Of a DNA stretch of 64,000 bases, positions 47,110 through 55,400 are shown piece by piece. The translations under genes and the position numbers were made by a program. The first letter of the stretch is position 1, and the number at the start of each line of letters is the position of its first letter. Source of the stretch: Pedobacter zeae (lineage in GTDB: Bacteria; Bacteroidota; Bacteroidia; Sphingobacteriales; Sphingobacteriaceae); NCBI RefSeq assembly GCF_014196715.1, contig NZ_JACIEF010000002.1:682001-746000 (forward strand). Direction: 5' to 3'. Below the pieces are notes generated by a model. It saw only the letters and a list, made by a program, of their open reading frames with translations, searched no databases and was not told the DNA's origin.

Positions 47110-47628
47110 ATGAGTGTATTAAAACCCGAAATAAACGATCAGGATCATATTCAAGGAAATGATTCGGCAAGTGTGACCATTGTGGAGTTTGGCGATTACC
47201 AATGTCCGTACTGTGGGGATGCTTATCCTATCATGAAAGAAATTGAAGAAACTTTTGGCGATCAGATCAAATTTGTTTTCCGCCATTTTCCTTTGGCCAA
47301 TGCACACCAATATGCTTTTCCCGCAGCCATTGCGGCCGAAGCAGCTGCGTTACAGGGTAAGTTTTGGGAAATGCACGATGCGCTTTACGAAAACCAATAC
47401 CGTTTAAATGCCAAACTATTTGACGAACTGGCCGAAACCATTGGGTTGGATTTAGAGCAGTTTCAGAAAGATAGTGCTTCTGAAGCGATCAAAGCCAGAA
47501 TAGAAGATCATTTCGATAGTGGCATACGTAGTGGTGTAAACGGAACCCCATCATTTTATGTAAATGGAACCAAATTTGATGGCGGGGCAGCAGATTTATA
47601 TCAAATGCTTAAAGAAAGTACGGAGTAA
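47110..47628 (+). CDS. DsbA family thiol-disulfide protein
   Basis: A 172-residue thioredoxin-fold protein of the DsbA/FrnE group: active site Cys32-Pro-Tyr-Cys35 (GDYQCPYCGDAYPIMKEI), and a helical insertion typical of the family, FPAAIAAEAAALQGKFWEMHDALYENQ, followed by the cis-proline GVNGTPSFYVNG. It has no signal peptide, so it is probably cytoplasmic, which is unusual for a DsbA-type oxidase and fits oxidoreductase work in the peroxiredoxin pair. The start is 5 bp after the peroxiredoxin stop. Confidence 0.83.
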   Translation: MSVLKPEINDQDHIQGNDSASVTIVEFGDYQCPYCGDAYPIMKEIEETFGDQIKFVFRHFPLANAHQYAFPAAIAAEAAALQGKFWEMHDALYENQYRLNAKLFDELAETIGLDLEQFQKDSASEAIKARIEDHFDSGIRSGVNGTPSFYVNGTKFDGGAADLYQMLKESTE

Positions 47629-47640
47629 TTTTAAAGGAAT

Positions 47641-47696
47641 CGTCATCTCAACCGGAGCCATGCGAAGTGGAGAGATCCATTTATGACAGATTTCTA
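47641..47696 (+). repeat. TCATCTCGA palindromic repeat, partial copy 2
   Basis: CGTCATCTCAACCGGAGCC, then GTGGAGAGATCCATTTATGACAGATT. It corresponds to one half of the full element and abuts the GH19 stop codon. Confidence 0.55.
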
Positions 47697-48647
47697 TTAA
47701 ACCGGAAAAGGTTGCATTTTTGCACAATCGCAATAATAGTCTGAATCTTTTATGTCGAATTTTTTCAAAAAGTACCGGTAAAAGCCCATCCTATCTTTCA
47801 TTGCCGACATTTCAGTTCCTTTATTGCATTCTAAAGCGCCGTTAACAATATTAATCGTCATTCCGAAACCAGCTTTATAGCCTTTTTGTATTTCAGCTGC
47901 CGTTGGTTCCCATTTTCCGGTGATGACATCGTGGCAAGATGGTTTAGTACCTTGTGGTGTCATCCAAAAATAGATTGCAGTTTCAAAAGCAGTTATGGCA
48001 TCGGTGTTTACCAGGCTTGGGTTTTTAAGTAAAATGTTCTTATCACCAAAAATACAATCTGACGCAAAACCATAATTGCTGTTATAACTCAATTGTATAG
48101 GACCCCGTCCGTAATATTTTTTACCGTTTACGGCAGGATAATTTACGTTTGCCGCAATGTAATTAACATTGGTATCTAACTCGTGGTTAAGCATCAAACC
48201 GTCGTTATATTTATTATTTATTCCATTACGGGTTTCGTGGGCAATGTGCGCGAAAAATGCTGCAAGTTCTTTTTTATTTACGTTAATATCGTTTGAGCTG
48301 CAGAAATCGGTATAATGGATACTGAAAGTGCGGTAAGGCATTGTTTTTGCCCAGGCTTCGTTCCAATCTTGGTCTTGCCTGACCACGGTTTCCTGGCCGG
48401 TCCTTTTATCCGTCCGGGTAATTTTATAAATCCATTCGCCCCGTTTTTCAATCCTGATTTTAATAAATGAAAGGGAAGAAACTGCTTTAATGAAAGAAGT
48501 GTAGCTGTAAAAATTATTCCGCCGCGGAAAGAAACTATTGAATTGTTTTTCTGAAAAATAATTTTGAACAGTTGATTTTGTTTTGGTGAAGCCGAAATTA
48601 AATAAACATAATGCTGAAATTAGCATAACAAGCCATTTGTTTTTCAT
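47697..48647 (-). CDS. secreted GH19 chitinase-like glycosidase
   Basis: A 316-residue protein with a signal peptide (MKNKWLVMLISALCLFNFGF). The GH19 fold is visible from ~110: AAFFAHIAHETRNG with the catalytic Glu138, then YYGRGPIQLSYNSNYG and GFGMTINIVNGALECN, all characteristic of family 19 chitinases, which hydrolyse chitin and, in related phage lysins, peptidoglycan. The N-terminal ~100 residues are not assigned. A strong terminator-like hairpin lies just upstream of the start. Confidence 0.83.
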   Translation of the reverse strand: MKNKWLVMLISALCLFNFGFTKTKSTVQNYFSEKQFNSFFPRRNNFYSYTSFIKAVSSLSFIKIRIEKRGEWIYKITRTDKRTGQETVVRQDQDWNEAWAKTMPYRTFSIHYTDFCSSNDINVNKKELAAFFAHIAHETRNGINNKYNDGLMLNHELDTNVNYIAANVNYPAVNGKKYYGRGPIQLSYNSNYGFASDCIFGDKNILLKNPSLVNTDAITAFETAIYFWMTPQGTKPSCHDVITGKWEPTAAEIQKGYKAGFGMTINIVNGALECNKGTEMSAMKDRMGFYRYFLKKFDIKDSDYYCDCAKMQPFPV

Positions 48648-48680
48648 GATTTAAAGCAGCCAGATCTTATTAAAGTTAAC

Positions 48681-48713
48681 AAAAAACCTCATGTATTTTG
48701 CAATACATGAGGT
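48681..48713 (-). terminator. orphan terminator/attenuator upstream of GH19 gene
   Basis: Minus-strand hairpin with a perfect 12-bp stem ACCTCATGTATT/AATACATGAGGT (4-nt loop) followed by six T. It lies 34-66 bases upstream of the GH19 start codon. No gene is seen upstream on that strand, so it may end a short RNA or attenuate the chitinase gene. Confidence 0.7.
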
Positions 48714-48998
48714 ATCAGATAAGGGTAACCGGAAAACTAAAAAACTAATTATGAGTTTTTAGAATTTAACAAAATTGAAATCGCTTCGTGTTTTGTTATT
48801 TCAAAGGTGCACTTCATTTATGAAGTTTTAGTGAAGAAAAAATCATCCTGTTGATATCAGGTTGCTTAGCTTATAAATTATTACTTAAAGTTCTTTTGCT
48901 GGATCAGAATGATTTCTTTTCTGCTTTTCAACTAAAACAATATCATAACTTTATCTCTTTATTAGGTATATAAAAATCCATGATTAAAAGATATCCAC
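48714..48998. other. intergenic region between GH19 gene and poxB
   Basis: AT-rich with no gene and no clear promoter for either gene by the TAnnTTTG consensus. Any minus-strand RNA ended at 48681 would have to start here. Confidence 0.4.
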
Positions 48999-50735
48999 AT
49001 GAGTAAAAACGTTGCAGAACAACTGGTTGAAATGCTGGTTGAAGTTGGTGTAAAAAGAGTTTATGCAGTTACCGGAGACAGTTTAAATTATTTTAACGAT
49101 GCGGTAAGAAGAAATGGAAAAATAAAGTGGATCCATGTCCGTAATGAAGAAGCTGGTGCCTTTGCTGCCGCTGCCGAAGCTGAACTTGATGGAATTGCTT
49201 GTTGCGCAGGGAGTTGCGGGCCAGGGCATGTGCACCTCATTAATGGTCTTTACGATGCGCACCGCTCTCATGTTCCGGTAATTGTTATTGCATCAACCAT
49301 CCCTACAAACGAATTTGGAATGGACTTTTTTCAGGAAACCAATACCATTAAATTATTTGACGATTGCAGTTGCTATAACCAGGTAGCCACTACTGCCGAG
49401 CAGGCACCAAGAATGTTTCAAACGGCGGTTCAGCATGCCATTCATAAAAAAGGTGTTGCCGTGTTTGGCCTGCCTGGCGATGTAGCACAACTGGATGCGG
49501 TAGAAAGTGTAACTTCTATGCAACTCTTCAACAACAAACCGGTGATCCGCCCATCAGACCCGGAATTAAATGAGCTATCCACTTTGCTCAACGGCGAAAA
49601 GAAAATAATGATATTTTGTGGGATAGGCGCTGCCGATGCACATGATGAAGTGGTGGCGCTTGCTGCTAAATTAAAGGCACCGGTTGGATTTTCTTTCCGT
49701 GGCAAAATGGGCATCCAGTACGATAATCCTTATGAGGTTGGCATGACGGGGCTTCTGGGGCAGCCATCTGGTTATCATGCCATGCACGAGGCTGACGTGG
49801 TCTTTTTGCTCGGAACTGATTTTCCTTATGTAAACTTCATGCCCGTAAAAAATAAGATTGTGCAGATCGACGAAAAACCAGAACGTTTGGGCCGACGGGC
49901 AAAACTTACCATGGGTTTATGTGGAAACATCGGCGATTCGATCAAAGCATTGTTACCCCTTATCACCGAAAAGAAAGATGATAGTTTCTTAAAAACGCAA
50001 CTTGAATTTTACCGCAAAGTGAAAGAAACGCAACAGGTTTATGTAAAAGATCAGGGAGAGAAAAATAAAATACAACCCGAATATGTAGCTGAAACCATTA
50101 ACCGCTTAGCGGCCAACGATGCTATTTTTACGGTAGATACCGGTATGTGCTGCGTGTGGGGAGCACGTTTTATCGATGCGACAGGCAAACGCAAAATGCT
50201 GGGTTCATTTAACCATGGCTCTATGGCCAATGCAATGCCAATGGCTATTGGTGCTGCATTGGCACATCCAGAACAACAAGTAATTGCGCTTTGCGGTGAT
50301 GGAGGCTTATCCATGCTCTTAGGCGATCTTGCCACAATTAAACAATATAATCTTCCTTTAAAGCTGATTGTGTTTAATAACAGAGCCCTTGGAATGGTAA
50401 AACTGGAAATGGAAGTTGACGGTTTACCAGACAATGAAACGGATATGATCAATCCTGATTTTGCATTGGTAGCGCAGGCCATGGGATTTAAAGGAATAAC
50501 AGTAGCTGAACCCGAAGCAGTGGAAACTGCAATCACTCATGCGTTAAATGAAGAAGGACCGGTTTTATTAAATATTATGACCAATCCGAACGCACTGGCC
50601 ATGCCGCCTAAAATTGAATGGGCACAAATTAAAGGAATGACCGAATCGATGGCGAAATTGATGCTCGGTGGAAAAATGAGTGAAGTTTTGGATACAATAA
50701 AATCGAATTATAAACACCTGGGTGAGGTGTTATAG
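48999..50735 (+). CDS. poxB: pyruvate oxidase/ubiquinone-dependent pyruvate dehydrogenase
   Basis: A 578-residue thiamine diphosphate enzyme converting pyruvate to acetate and CO2. The TPP-activating Glu lies at 50-51 (VRNEEAGAFAA). The central FAD domain shows GRRAKL-type residues, and the C-terminal TPP domain carries ALCGDGGLSMLLGDL with later FNNRALGMV, the TPP/Mg site. The C-terminal amphipathic region is similar to PoxB, which uses membrane quinone as the acceptor. Acetolactate synthase is the main alternative, but the PoxB-like GSFNHGSMANAMPMA and the length favour pyruvate oxidase. Confidence 0.87.
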   Translation: MSKNVAEQLVEMLVEVGVKRVYAVTGDSLNYFNDAVRRNGKIKWIHVRNEEAGAFAAAAEAELDGIACCAGSCGPGHVHLINGLYDAHRSHVPVIVIASTIPTNEFGMDFFQETNTIKLFDDCSCYNQVATTAEQAPRMFQTAVQHAIHKKGVAVFGLPGDVAQLDAVESVTSMQLFNNKPVIRPSDPELNELSTLLNGEKKIMIFCGIGAADAHDEVVALAAKLKAPVGFSFRGKMGIQYDNPYEVGMTGLLGQPSGYHAMHEADVVFLLGTDFPYVNFMPVKNKIVQIDEKPERLGRRAKLTMGLCGNIGDSIKALLPLITEKKDDSFLKTQLEFYRKVKETQQVYVKDQGEKNKIQPEYVAETINRLAANDAIFTVDTGMCCVWGARFIDATGKRKMLGSFNHGSMANAMPMAIGAALAHPEQQVIALCGDGGLSMLLGDLATIKQYNLPLKLIVFNNRALGMVKLEMEVDGLPDNETDMINPDFALVAQAMGFKGITVAEPEAVETAITHALNEEGPVLLNIMTNPNALAMPPKIEWAQIKGMTESMAKLMLGGKMSEVLDTIKSNYKHLGEVL

Positions 50736-50745
50736 GTATAATTAG

Positions 50746-50874
50746 CCGTCATCTCGATTGAAACATAGTGGAATGCCTGCCCGTACAGGTGGGGAGAGAT
50801 CTATCTCAAGACAGATTTAGCTTCCCTGAGCCTTCGGGTTCTTGACTACCCTATGCTTCGCCCGAAATGACGGA
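50746..50874. repeat. TCATCTCGA palindromic repeat, copy 3
   Basis: Begins CCGTCATCTCGATTGAAAC and ends CGAAATGACGG (inverted ends); inner GGGGAGAGATCTATCTCAAGAC. Lies between the convergent poxB and hpd genes. Confidence 0.65.
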
Positions 50875-50900
50875 CTTTTTAGAATTTTATAACATACTGA

Positions 50901-52031
50901 CTATAAATTACCTCTTAATTCTTGCTCACGTTCTAAAGATTCAAATAACGCCTTAAAGTTACCTGCGCCAAAACTCTGTGCACCTTTACGCTGAATAATC
51001 TCAAAGAACAACGTAGGACGGTCTTCTACCGGTTTGGTAAAAATCTGCAAAAGGTAACCTTCTTCGTCACAATCAACCAAAATACCAAGGCTTTCCAGAA
51101 GGGAAATTTCTTCATCAATTTTACCTACACGTGCAGGCATCATGTCATAATAAGCTTCTGGTGGAGCACTTAAAAACTCAACCCCACGTGATTTTAATTC
51201 TTTTACTGTTTTTACAATATCTTTTGTGGCTACCGCAATGTGTTGTACACCTTCTCCTTCATAATATTCCAGGTATTCTTCAATCTGCGATTTCTTTTTC
51301 CCTTCAGCAGGTTCGTTGATCGGAAATTTCGAATAACCGTTGCCATTGCTCATCACTTTGCTCATTAACGCCGAATATTCGGTATTGATCTGTTTATCAT
51401 CAAAAGAAAGGATGTTTACAAAACCCATTACTTCCTCATACCATTTTACAGCTTCATTCATTCGGTTCCAGCCCACGTTACCCACACAATGGTCAATATA
51501 TAGGAGACCGGTATCTGCAGGTTGGTAATCGCTTTCCCACACACGGTAACCCGGCATAAAGGTTCCGGTGTAGTTTTTACGTTCAATAAACATGTGCACG
51601 GTTTCGCCATAGGTGTAAATACCGCTCATTTTAACTTCGCCATGTTCATCTGTAAGGGTTTTAGGCTCCATGTATGGCTTAGCTCCCCGTTTTGTGGTTT
51701 CTTCAAATGCGCTATAGGCATCATCAACCCAAAGCGCCAATACTTTTACACCGTCGCCATGTTTTTTTACATGTTCTGATATTGGATGGTCAGATTTTAA
51801 GGCCGTGGTTAAGATCAGCCTGATTTTACCCTGTTGCAATACATACGACGAACGATCGCGTACGCCAGTTTCTGGTCCGGCATAAGCCAGGCTCTGAAAC
51901 CCAAATGCTGTTTTGTAATAGTGAGCGGCCTGCTTGGCATTACCTACATAAAATTCGATATAATCTGTTCCGTTAATAGGCAGAAAATCTGGTGCTTTAG
52001 AAATTTTTTCTGCGAATGTTTGTGTTTCCAT
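50901..52031 (-). CDS. hpd: 4-hydroxyphenylpyruvate dioxygenase
   Basis: Converts 4-hydroxyphenylpyruvate to homogentisate using Fe(II) and O2. The protein has 376 residues in two VOC (glyoxalase-like) repeats. The iron ligands are His181 (YIDHCVGNV), His264 (QHIAVATKDI) and Glu344 (FFEIIQRKG), all present. The N-terminal part (~15-150) is the degenerate VOC half. It belongs to the tyrosine catabolic cluster, with hmgA ahead of it on the same strand and phhA further away. Confidence 0.95.
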   Translation of the reverse strand: METQTFAEKISKAPDFLPINGTDYIEFYVGNAKQAAHYYKTAFGFQSLAYAGPETGVRDRSSYVLQQGKIRLILTTALKSDHPISEHVKKHGDGVKVLALWVDDAYSAFEETTKRGAKPYMEPKTLTDEHGEVKMSGIYTYGETVHMFIERKNYTGTFMPGYRVWESDYQPADTGLLYIDHCVGNVGWNRMNEAVKWYEEVMGFVNILSFDDKQINTEYSALMSKVMSNGNGYSKFPINEPAEGKKKSQIEEYLEYYEGEGVQHIAVATKDIVKTVKELKSRGVEFLSAPPEAYYDMMPARVGKIDEEISLLESLGILVDCDEEGYLLQIFTKPVEDRPTLFFEIIQRKGAQSFGAGNFKALFESLEREQELRGNL

Positions 52032-52048
52032 TTGTTTGTTGTTATTTA

Positions 52049-52205
52049 AGTCCGATGTCGGAGGTCCGAAGTCGGAAGTGATATGATCTTATTAGGAATT
52101 TAAAAGTTGATCTTAGGTTATTATTTATTCTCTATTTCTATGCAATTGATCTTCGGACCTCGGTCTCCGGACTTCCGGCTATAGACTTCGGACTCAAGAC
52201 TCCCA
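52049..52205. repeat. GAAGTCCGA-type palindromic repeat between hpd and hmgA
   Basis: The left half has GTCCGATGTCGGAGGTCCG and GTCGGAAG; the right half has CTTCGGACCTCGG, CCGGACTTCCGG and CTTCGGAC. The halves are complementary in several blocks. It nearly fills the 175-bp gap between two genes of the same pathway. Confidence 0.55.
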
Positions 52206-52206
52206 G

Positions 52207-53367
52207 TTATCCTTCCTGCCAGCTTTTGTGATAATTTTCGTCCTCTATATCCAAAGCATCCTGCGTAAGCATTAAAGGTTTAAAAGGATCGATCATAACC
52301 GCCAGTTCATCCGTTTTTTCTTTTCCTATCGATTTTTCTACCGTTCCGGGGTGTGGACCATGCGGAATACCGCCCGGATGTAAGGTAATCTGCCCTTTAA
52401 CCACACTTTTGCGGCTCATAAAATCGCCGTCAACATAATAAAGTACTTCATCACTATCTACGTTACTATGGTTATAAGGTGCCGGGATCGAATCGGGATG
52501 GTAATCGTATTTGCGAGGTACAAATGAGCAGACCACAAAATTGTGTCCTTCAAAAGTTTGGTGTACCGGAGGGGGCTGGTGCAGGCGGCCAGTTATGGGT
52601 TCAAAATCATGGATCGAGAAGGCATAAGGGTAATGGTAGCCATCCCAACCAACATAATCAAAAGGATGTGTGCCGTAAGTGTACGGATAAATTAATCCCT
52701 GTTTTTTGATCAATATTTTAAAATCGCCATATTCATCATGTGTCTGCAGGTTTTCAGGTAACCTTAAATCACGCTCACAATAGGGCGAATGCTCCATTAA
52801 CTGTCCAAATTGGTTTAAATACCTTTTTGGCGACCTCAGAGGACTAAAGCTTTCTACAATAAACAGCCTGTTTTCCTCAGTGTCAAATTCCATTTGGTAA
52901 ATGGTTCCCCTTGGGATAATCAGGTAATCGCCATAGCCAAATTTAATCTCACCAAAGCCAGTTTTCAATTTTCCGGAGCCTTCGTGTACAAAGATCATTT
53001 CGTCGGCCTGGCTGTTTTTATAGAAATAATCAGTCATCGATTTTCTTGGCGCAGCCAGCACAATGTGCAGATCGCTGTTTACCAGCACCGGTTTGCGGCT
53101 TTTTAAAAAATCGTCCTCCGGTTTAATCCTGTAACCGAGTAAACTGGTGTGTTTCAGGTGTTTTTCTCGGGCAATTTTAGGTTCTACGCTATAAGGTTCT
53201 CCTAAATGTTTTACAATGGTTGGCGGATGGCAATGATATACCAGCGAATACAAACTGGAAAAACCTTCGGTTGATACCAATTCTTCGGCATAAAGATTTC
53301 CGTCCGGTTTGCGGAAAACCGTATGGCGTTTAGCTGGAATTTGCCCTAATTTGTGATAAATAGGCAT
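52207..53367 (-). CDS. hmgA: homogentisate 1,2-dioxygenase
   Basis: Opens the ring of homogentisate to maleylacetoacetate with Fe(II) and O2. The protein has 386 residues, the short bacteroidetal form of a cupin-type dioxygenase. Family sequence is seen in MPIYHKLGQIPAKRHTVFRK, DEMIFVHEGSGKLKTGFGEIKFG, IPRGTIYQMEFD and ITLHPGGIPHGPHPGTVEKS. The HPGGIPHGPHPG segment holds metal ligands. It stands immediately ahead of hpd on the same strand, with a repeat between them. Confidence 0.93.
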   Translation of the reverse strand: MPIYHKLGQIPAKRHTVFRKPDGNLYAEELVSTEGFSSLYSLVYHCHPPTIVKHLGEPYSVEPKIAREKHLKHTSLLGYRIKPEDDFLKSRKPVLVNSDLHIVLAAPRKSMTDYFYKNSQADEMIFVHEGSGKLKTGFGEIKFGYGDYLIIPRGTIYQMEFDTEENRLFIVESFSPLRSPKRYLNQFGQLMEHSPYCERDLRLPENLQTHDEYGDFKILIKKQGLIYPYTYGTHPFDYVGWDGYHYPYAFSIHDFEPITGRLHQPPPVHQTFEGHNFVVCSFVPRKYDYHPDSIPAPYNHSNVDSDEVLYYVDGDFMSRKSVVKGQITLHPGGIPHGPHPGTVEKSIGKEKTDELAVMIDPFKPLMLTQDALDIEDENYHKSWQEG

Positions 53368-53459
53368 AATTAAATGATGTTATGGTTAGAAAGAAAAATC
53401 CTAAGAATAAACAATCAAAACGCAAATGCGTTTCAATTCATAAGAAAGGGGCAGATCAA

Positions 53460-53561
53460 TTACAGAGAATATTGTGCCATGATCAGCTTGGAAAGCATCT
53501 TATAACGGCGCGCTGCAATGGCATCGTTTACGGGATTAATATGTAATGCTTTTAAGATCAT
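53460..53561 (-). CDS. possible 33-codon leader ORF upstream of hmgA
   Basis: An ATG at 53561 on the minus strand opens a frame of 33 codons (MILKALHINPVNDAIAARR, then YKMLSKLIMAQYSL) that ends 92 bp before hmgA. It has balanced codon use, but nothing I can recognise. It could be a small protein, a leader peptide or a remnant. It is listed because the 278-bp gap otherwise holds no gene. Confidence 0.3.
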   Translation of the reverse strand: MILKALHINPVNDAIAARRYKMLSKLIMAQYSL

Positions 53562-53645
53562 GGTTTTAATGCAACTAAGGTAAGTATTTTATTTAAAAAT
53601 TGAAATTTTAATTACCTTTAATTACTTACTTATACCACTATCTTA

Positions 53646-54101
53646 ATGAAATTTACTTTTACATGCTTAATTTTTTTCGCGTTGAGTTATGCCGGTTTTG
53701 CGCAACAAAAAGCCAAATATAATATTAGGGTTGTTGATCGGAGCGGGCAAGCGGTGAGGGGGATTTTTTATGCTGCATCCGATAATGGCTTAACTGTCAT
53801 CAGAAACCGGAAGGATACTTTAAAGCTTAGTGCCGATAGCATCAGTGCATTGTATATCCATCGCAGAGGATTGGTAGCCCCGTTAGCCATTGCCGGAGGA
53901 TTAACGTTTTTTGTACTGGCAGCTAAAAGCGATAAACTTGCAGAATCTGTTGTGCTAATTGCTGCTGGTGTACCTGCAGGCGTCTCGGGCGGATTATTGA
54001 TCGGGGGATTGCTTTCCAATAAAAAACGTTATCAAGGACTTCAGCCAAAAGATTTTCCGGTAATAAAATCAAGCCTTCAACAATACACTGTATTAAAATA
54101 A
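53646..54101 (+). CDS. secreted/membrane protein of unknown function
   Basis: A 151-residue protein with a signal peptide (MKFTFTCLIFFALSYAGFAQQ). The mature part has a beta-rich start, IRVVDRSGQAVRGIFYAASDNGLTVI, and then a glycine-rich hydrophobic stretch (~80-120: APLAIAGGLTFFVLAAKS and SVVLIAAGVPAGVSGGLLIGGLL) able to span the membrane. The arrangement is common among uncharacterised Bacteroidota proteins. It is placed between hmgA and the fumarylacetoacetase gene and is probably unrelated to the pathway. Confidence 0.6.
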   Translation: MKFTFTCLIFFALSYAGFAQQKAKYNIRVVDRSGQAVRGIFYAASDNGLTVIRNRKDTLKLSADSISALYIHRRGLVAPLAIAGGLTFFVLAAKSDKLAESVVLIAAGVPAGVSGGLLIGGLLSNKKRYQGLQPKDFPVIKSSLQQYTVLK

Positions 54102-54168
54102 AAGGTTCTAAGTTTTATTTTGACTAACCTAATTGCTTAGCTTTACCGCGTATTTAACCAAATGATAT

Positions 54169-55173
54169 ATGAAACTAGTATCCTATAAAACCGAAGACAG
54201 AGAGCATCTTGGTGTGTTTGTAAATGGGCATATCTATAATTTAAATAGCTGCGATAAGCTTATTCCTGATAACATGAACGAATTTTTGCAGGGCGGGGAG
54301 GTATTAATGGAAAGGGCAAAACGTATTGATGATCAGATCAAAGAAGGAAGTAGGGAAGCCAAGGAAGAAATTTTTTACGAAATTTTAGCCCCTGTTCCGC
54401 ACCCCACCAGTTGCAGGGACGGATATGCTTTTAGGCAGCACGTAGCCGCTGCGCGCAGGAACCGCAAGGTTGATATGATTCCGCAGTTTGATGAATATCC
54501 GATTTTTTATTTCACCAATCATAATGCCATTCAGGGTACCGGAGAAATTGAATGTATGCCCGATCATTTCGATAAACTCGATTTCGAACTCGAACTGGCT
54601 GTTGTTATCGGTAAAAAAGGTAGAAATATTAAAGCTGCAGAGGCTGATGAATATATTGCCGGTTATATGATAATGAATGATATGAGTGCCCGAACCCTGC
54701 AGATGGAAGAAATGCTGTTGAATTTAGGCCCGGCTAAAGGAAAAGATTTTTCAACCGTAATTGGTCCATGGTTGGTTACCCCTGACGAATTGATCCAGTA
54801 TAAAGTTGCGCCAAGTGAAGGCCACGTAGGCAATGTTTACGATCTTAAAATGACCTGCCGCGTAAATGGTATCGAAGTTTCAAAAGGAAACGCCGCCGAT
54901 ATGGATTGGACCTTTGCCGAAATTATTGAACGCTGCGCCTACGGTGTAGACATTCTTCCGGGAGATGTAATCGGTTCAGGAACGGTTGGAACAGGCTGCT
55001 TCTTGGAACTGAACGGTACCGGTTTGCTTAACGATCCTAATTATAAGGTACAATGGCTGCAGCCAGGTGATGTAGTGGAGATGGAAATAACAGGCCTGGG
55101 TGCCCTAACCAATACCATTACGAAGGCTGATACGGATTTTTCGATTTTAGCTTTGAAGAAAAAATTGAAGTAA
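54169..55173 (+). CDS. fumarylacetoacetate hydrolase family protein
   Basis: A 334-residue FAH-fold enzyme, probably the fumarylacetoacetase of the tyrosine pathway (fumarylacetoacetate to fumarate and acetoacetate). The metal-binding acids appear in KLDFELELAVVIGK and YMIMNDMSARTLQ, with the ending GDVVEMEITGLGALTNTI. The N-terminal ~100 residues are a separate, shorter domain. Other FAH-family activities are possible from sequence alone, but the hpd-hmgA-FAH-phhA neighbourhood supports the assignment. Confidence 0.85.
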   Translation: MKLVSYKTEDREHLGVFVNGHIYNLNSCDKLIPDNMNEFLQGGEVLMERAKRIDDQIKEGSREAKEEIFYEILAPVPHPTSCRDGYAFRQHVAAARRNRKVDMIPQFDEYPIFYFTNHNAIQGTGEIECMPDHFDKLDFELELAVVIGKKGRNIKAAEADEYIAGYMIMNDMSARTLQMEEMLLNLGPAKGKDFSTVIGPWLVTPDELIQYKVAPSEGHVGNVYDLKMTCRVNGIEVSKGNAADMDWTFAEIIERCAYGVDILPGDVIGSGTVGTGCFLELNGTGLLNDPNYKVQWLQPGDVVEMEITGLGALTNTITKADTDFSILALKKKLK

Positions 55174-55226
55174 ATTGTCATCCCTATCCGATAGCCATCG
55201 GATTTAGTTGAATATTTTATATAAAA

Positions 55227-55343
55227 GACGTCATTTCGAGTGGAGTGCGACGAAATCGGGAAACAGCGTAGTGTTCAGCGAGGTTAAATCTGTCAAGGTA
55301 GATATCTCTCCATTTCACTGCGTTCCAGTCGAGATGACGTCAT
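55227..55343. repeat. TCATCTCGA palindromic repeat, copy 4
   Basis: Begins GACGTCATTTCGAGTGGAGTG and ends CAGTCGAGATGACGTCAT, so the ends form an inverted repeat; the centre has GGTAGATATCTCTCC. Lies between FAH and the flavin reductase gene. Confidence 0.65.
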
Positions 55344-55400
55344 TTTTTGACATATAACTCCATATTAAATCTTTCTTCCAACCTTTAACTCAATAAAACC

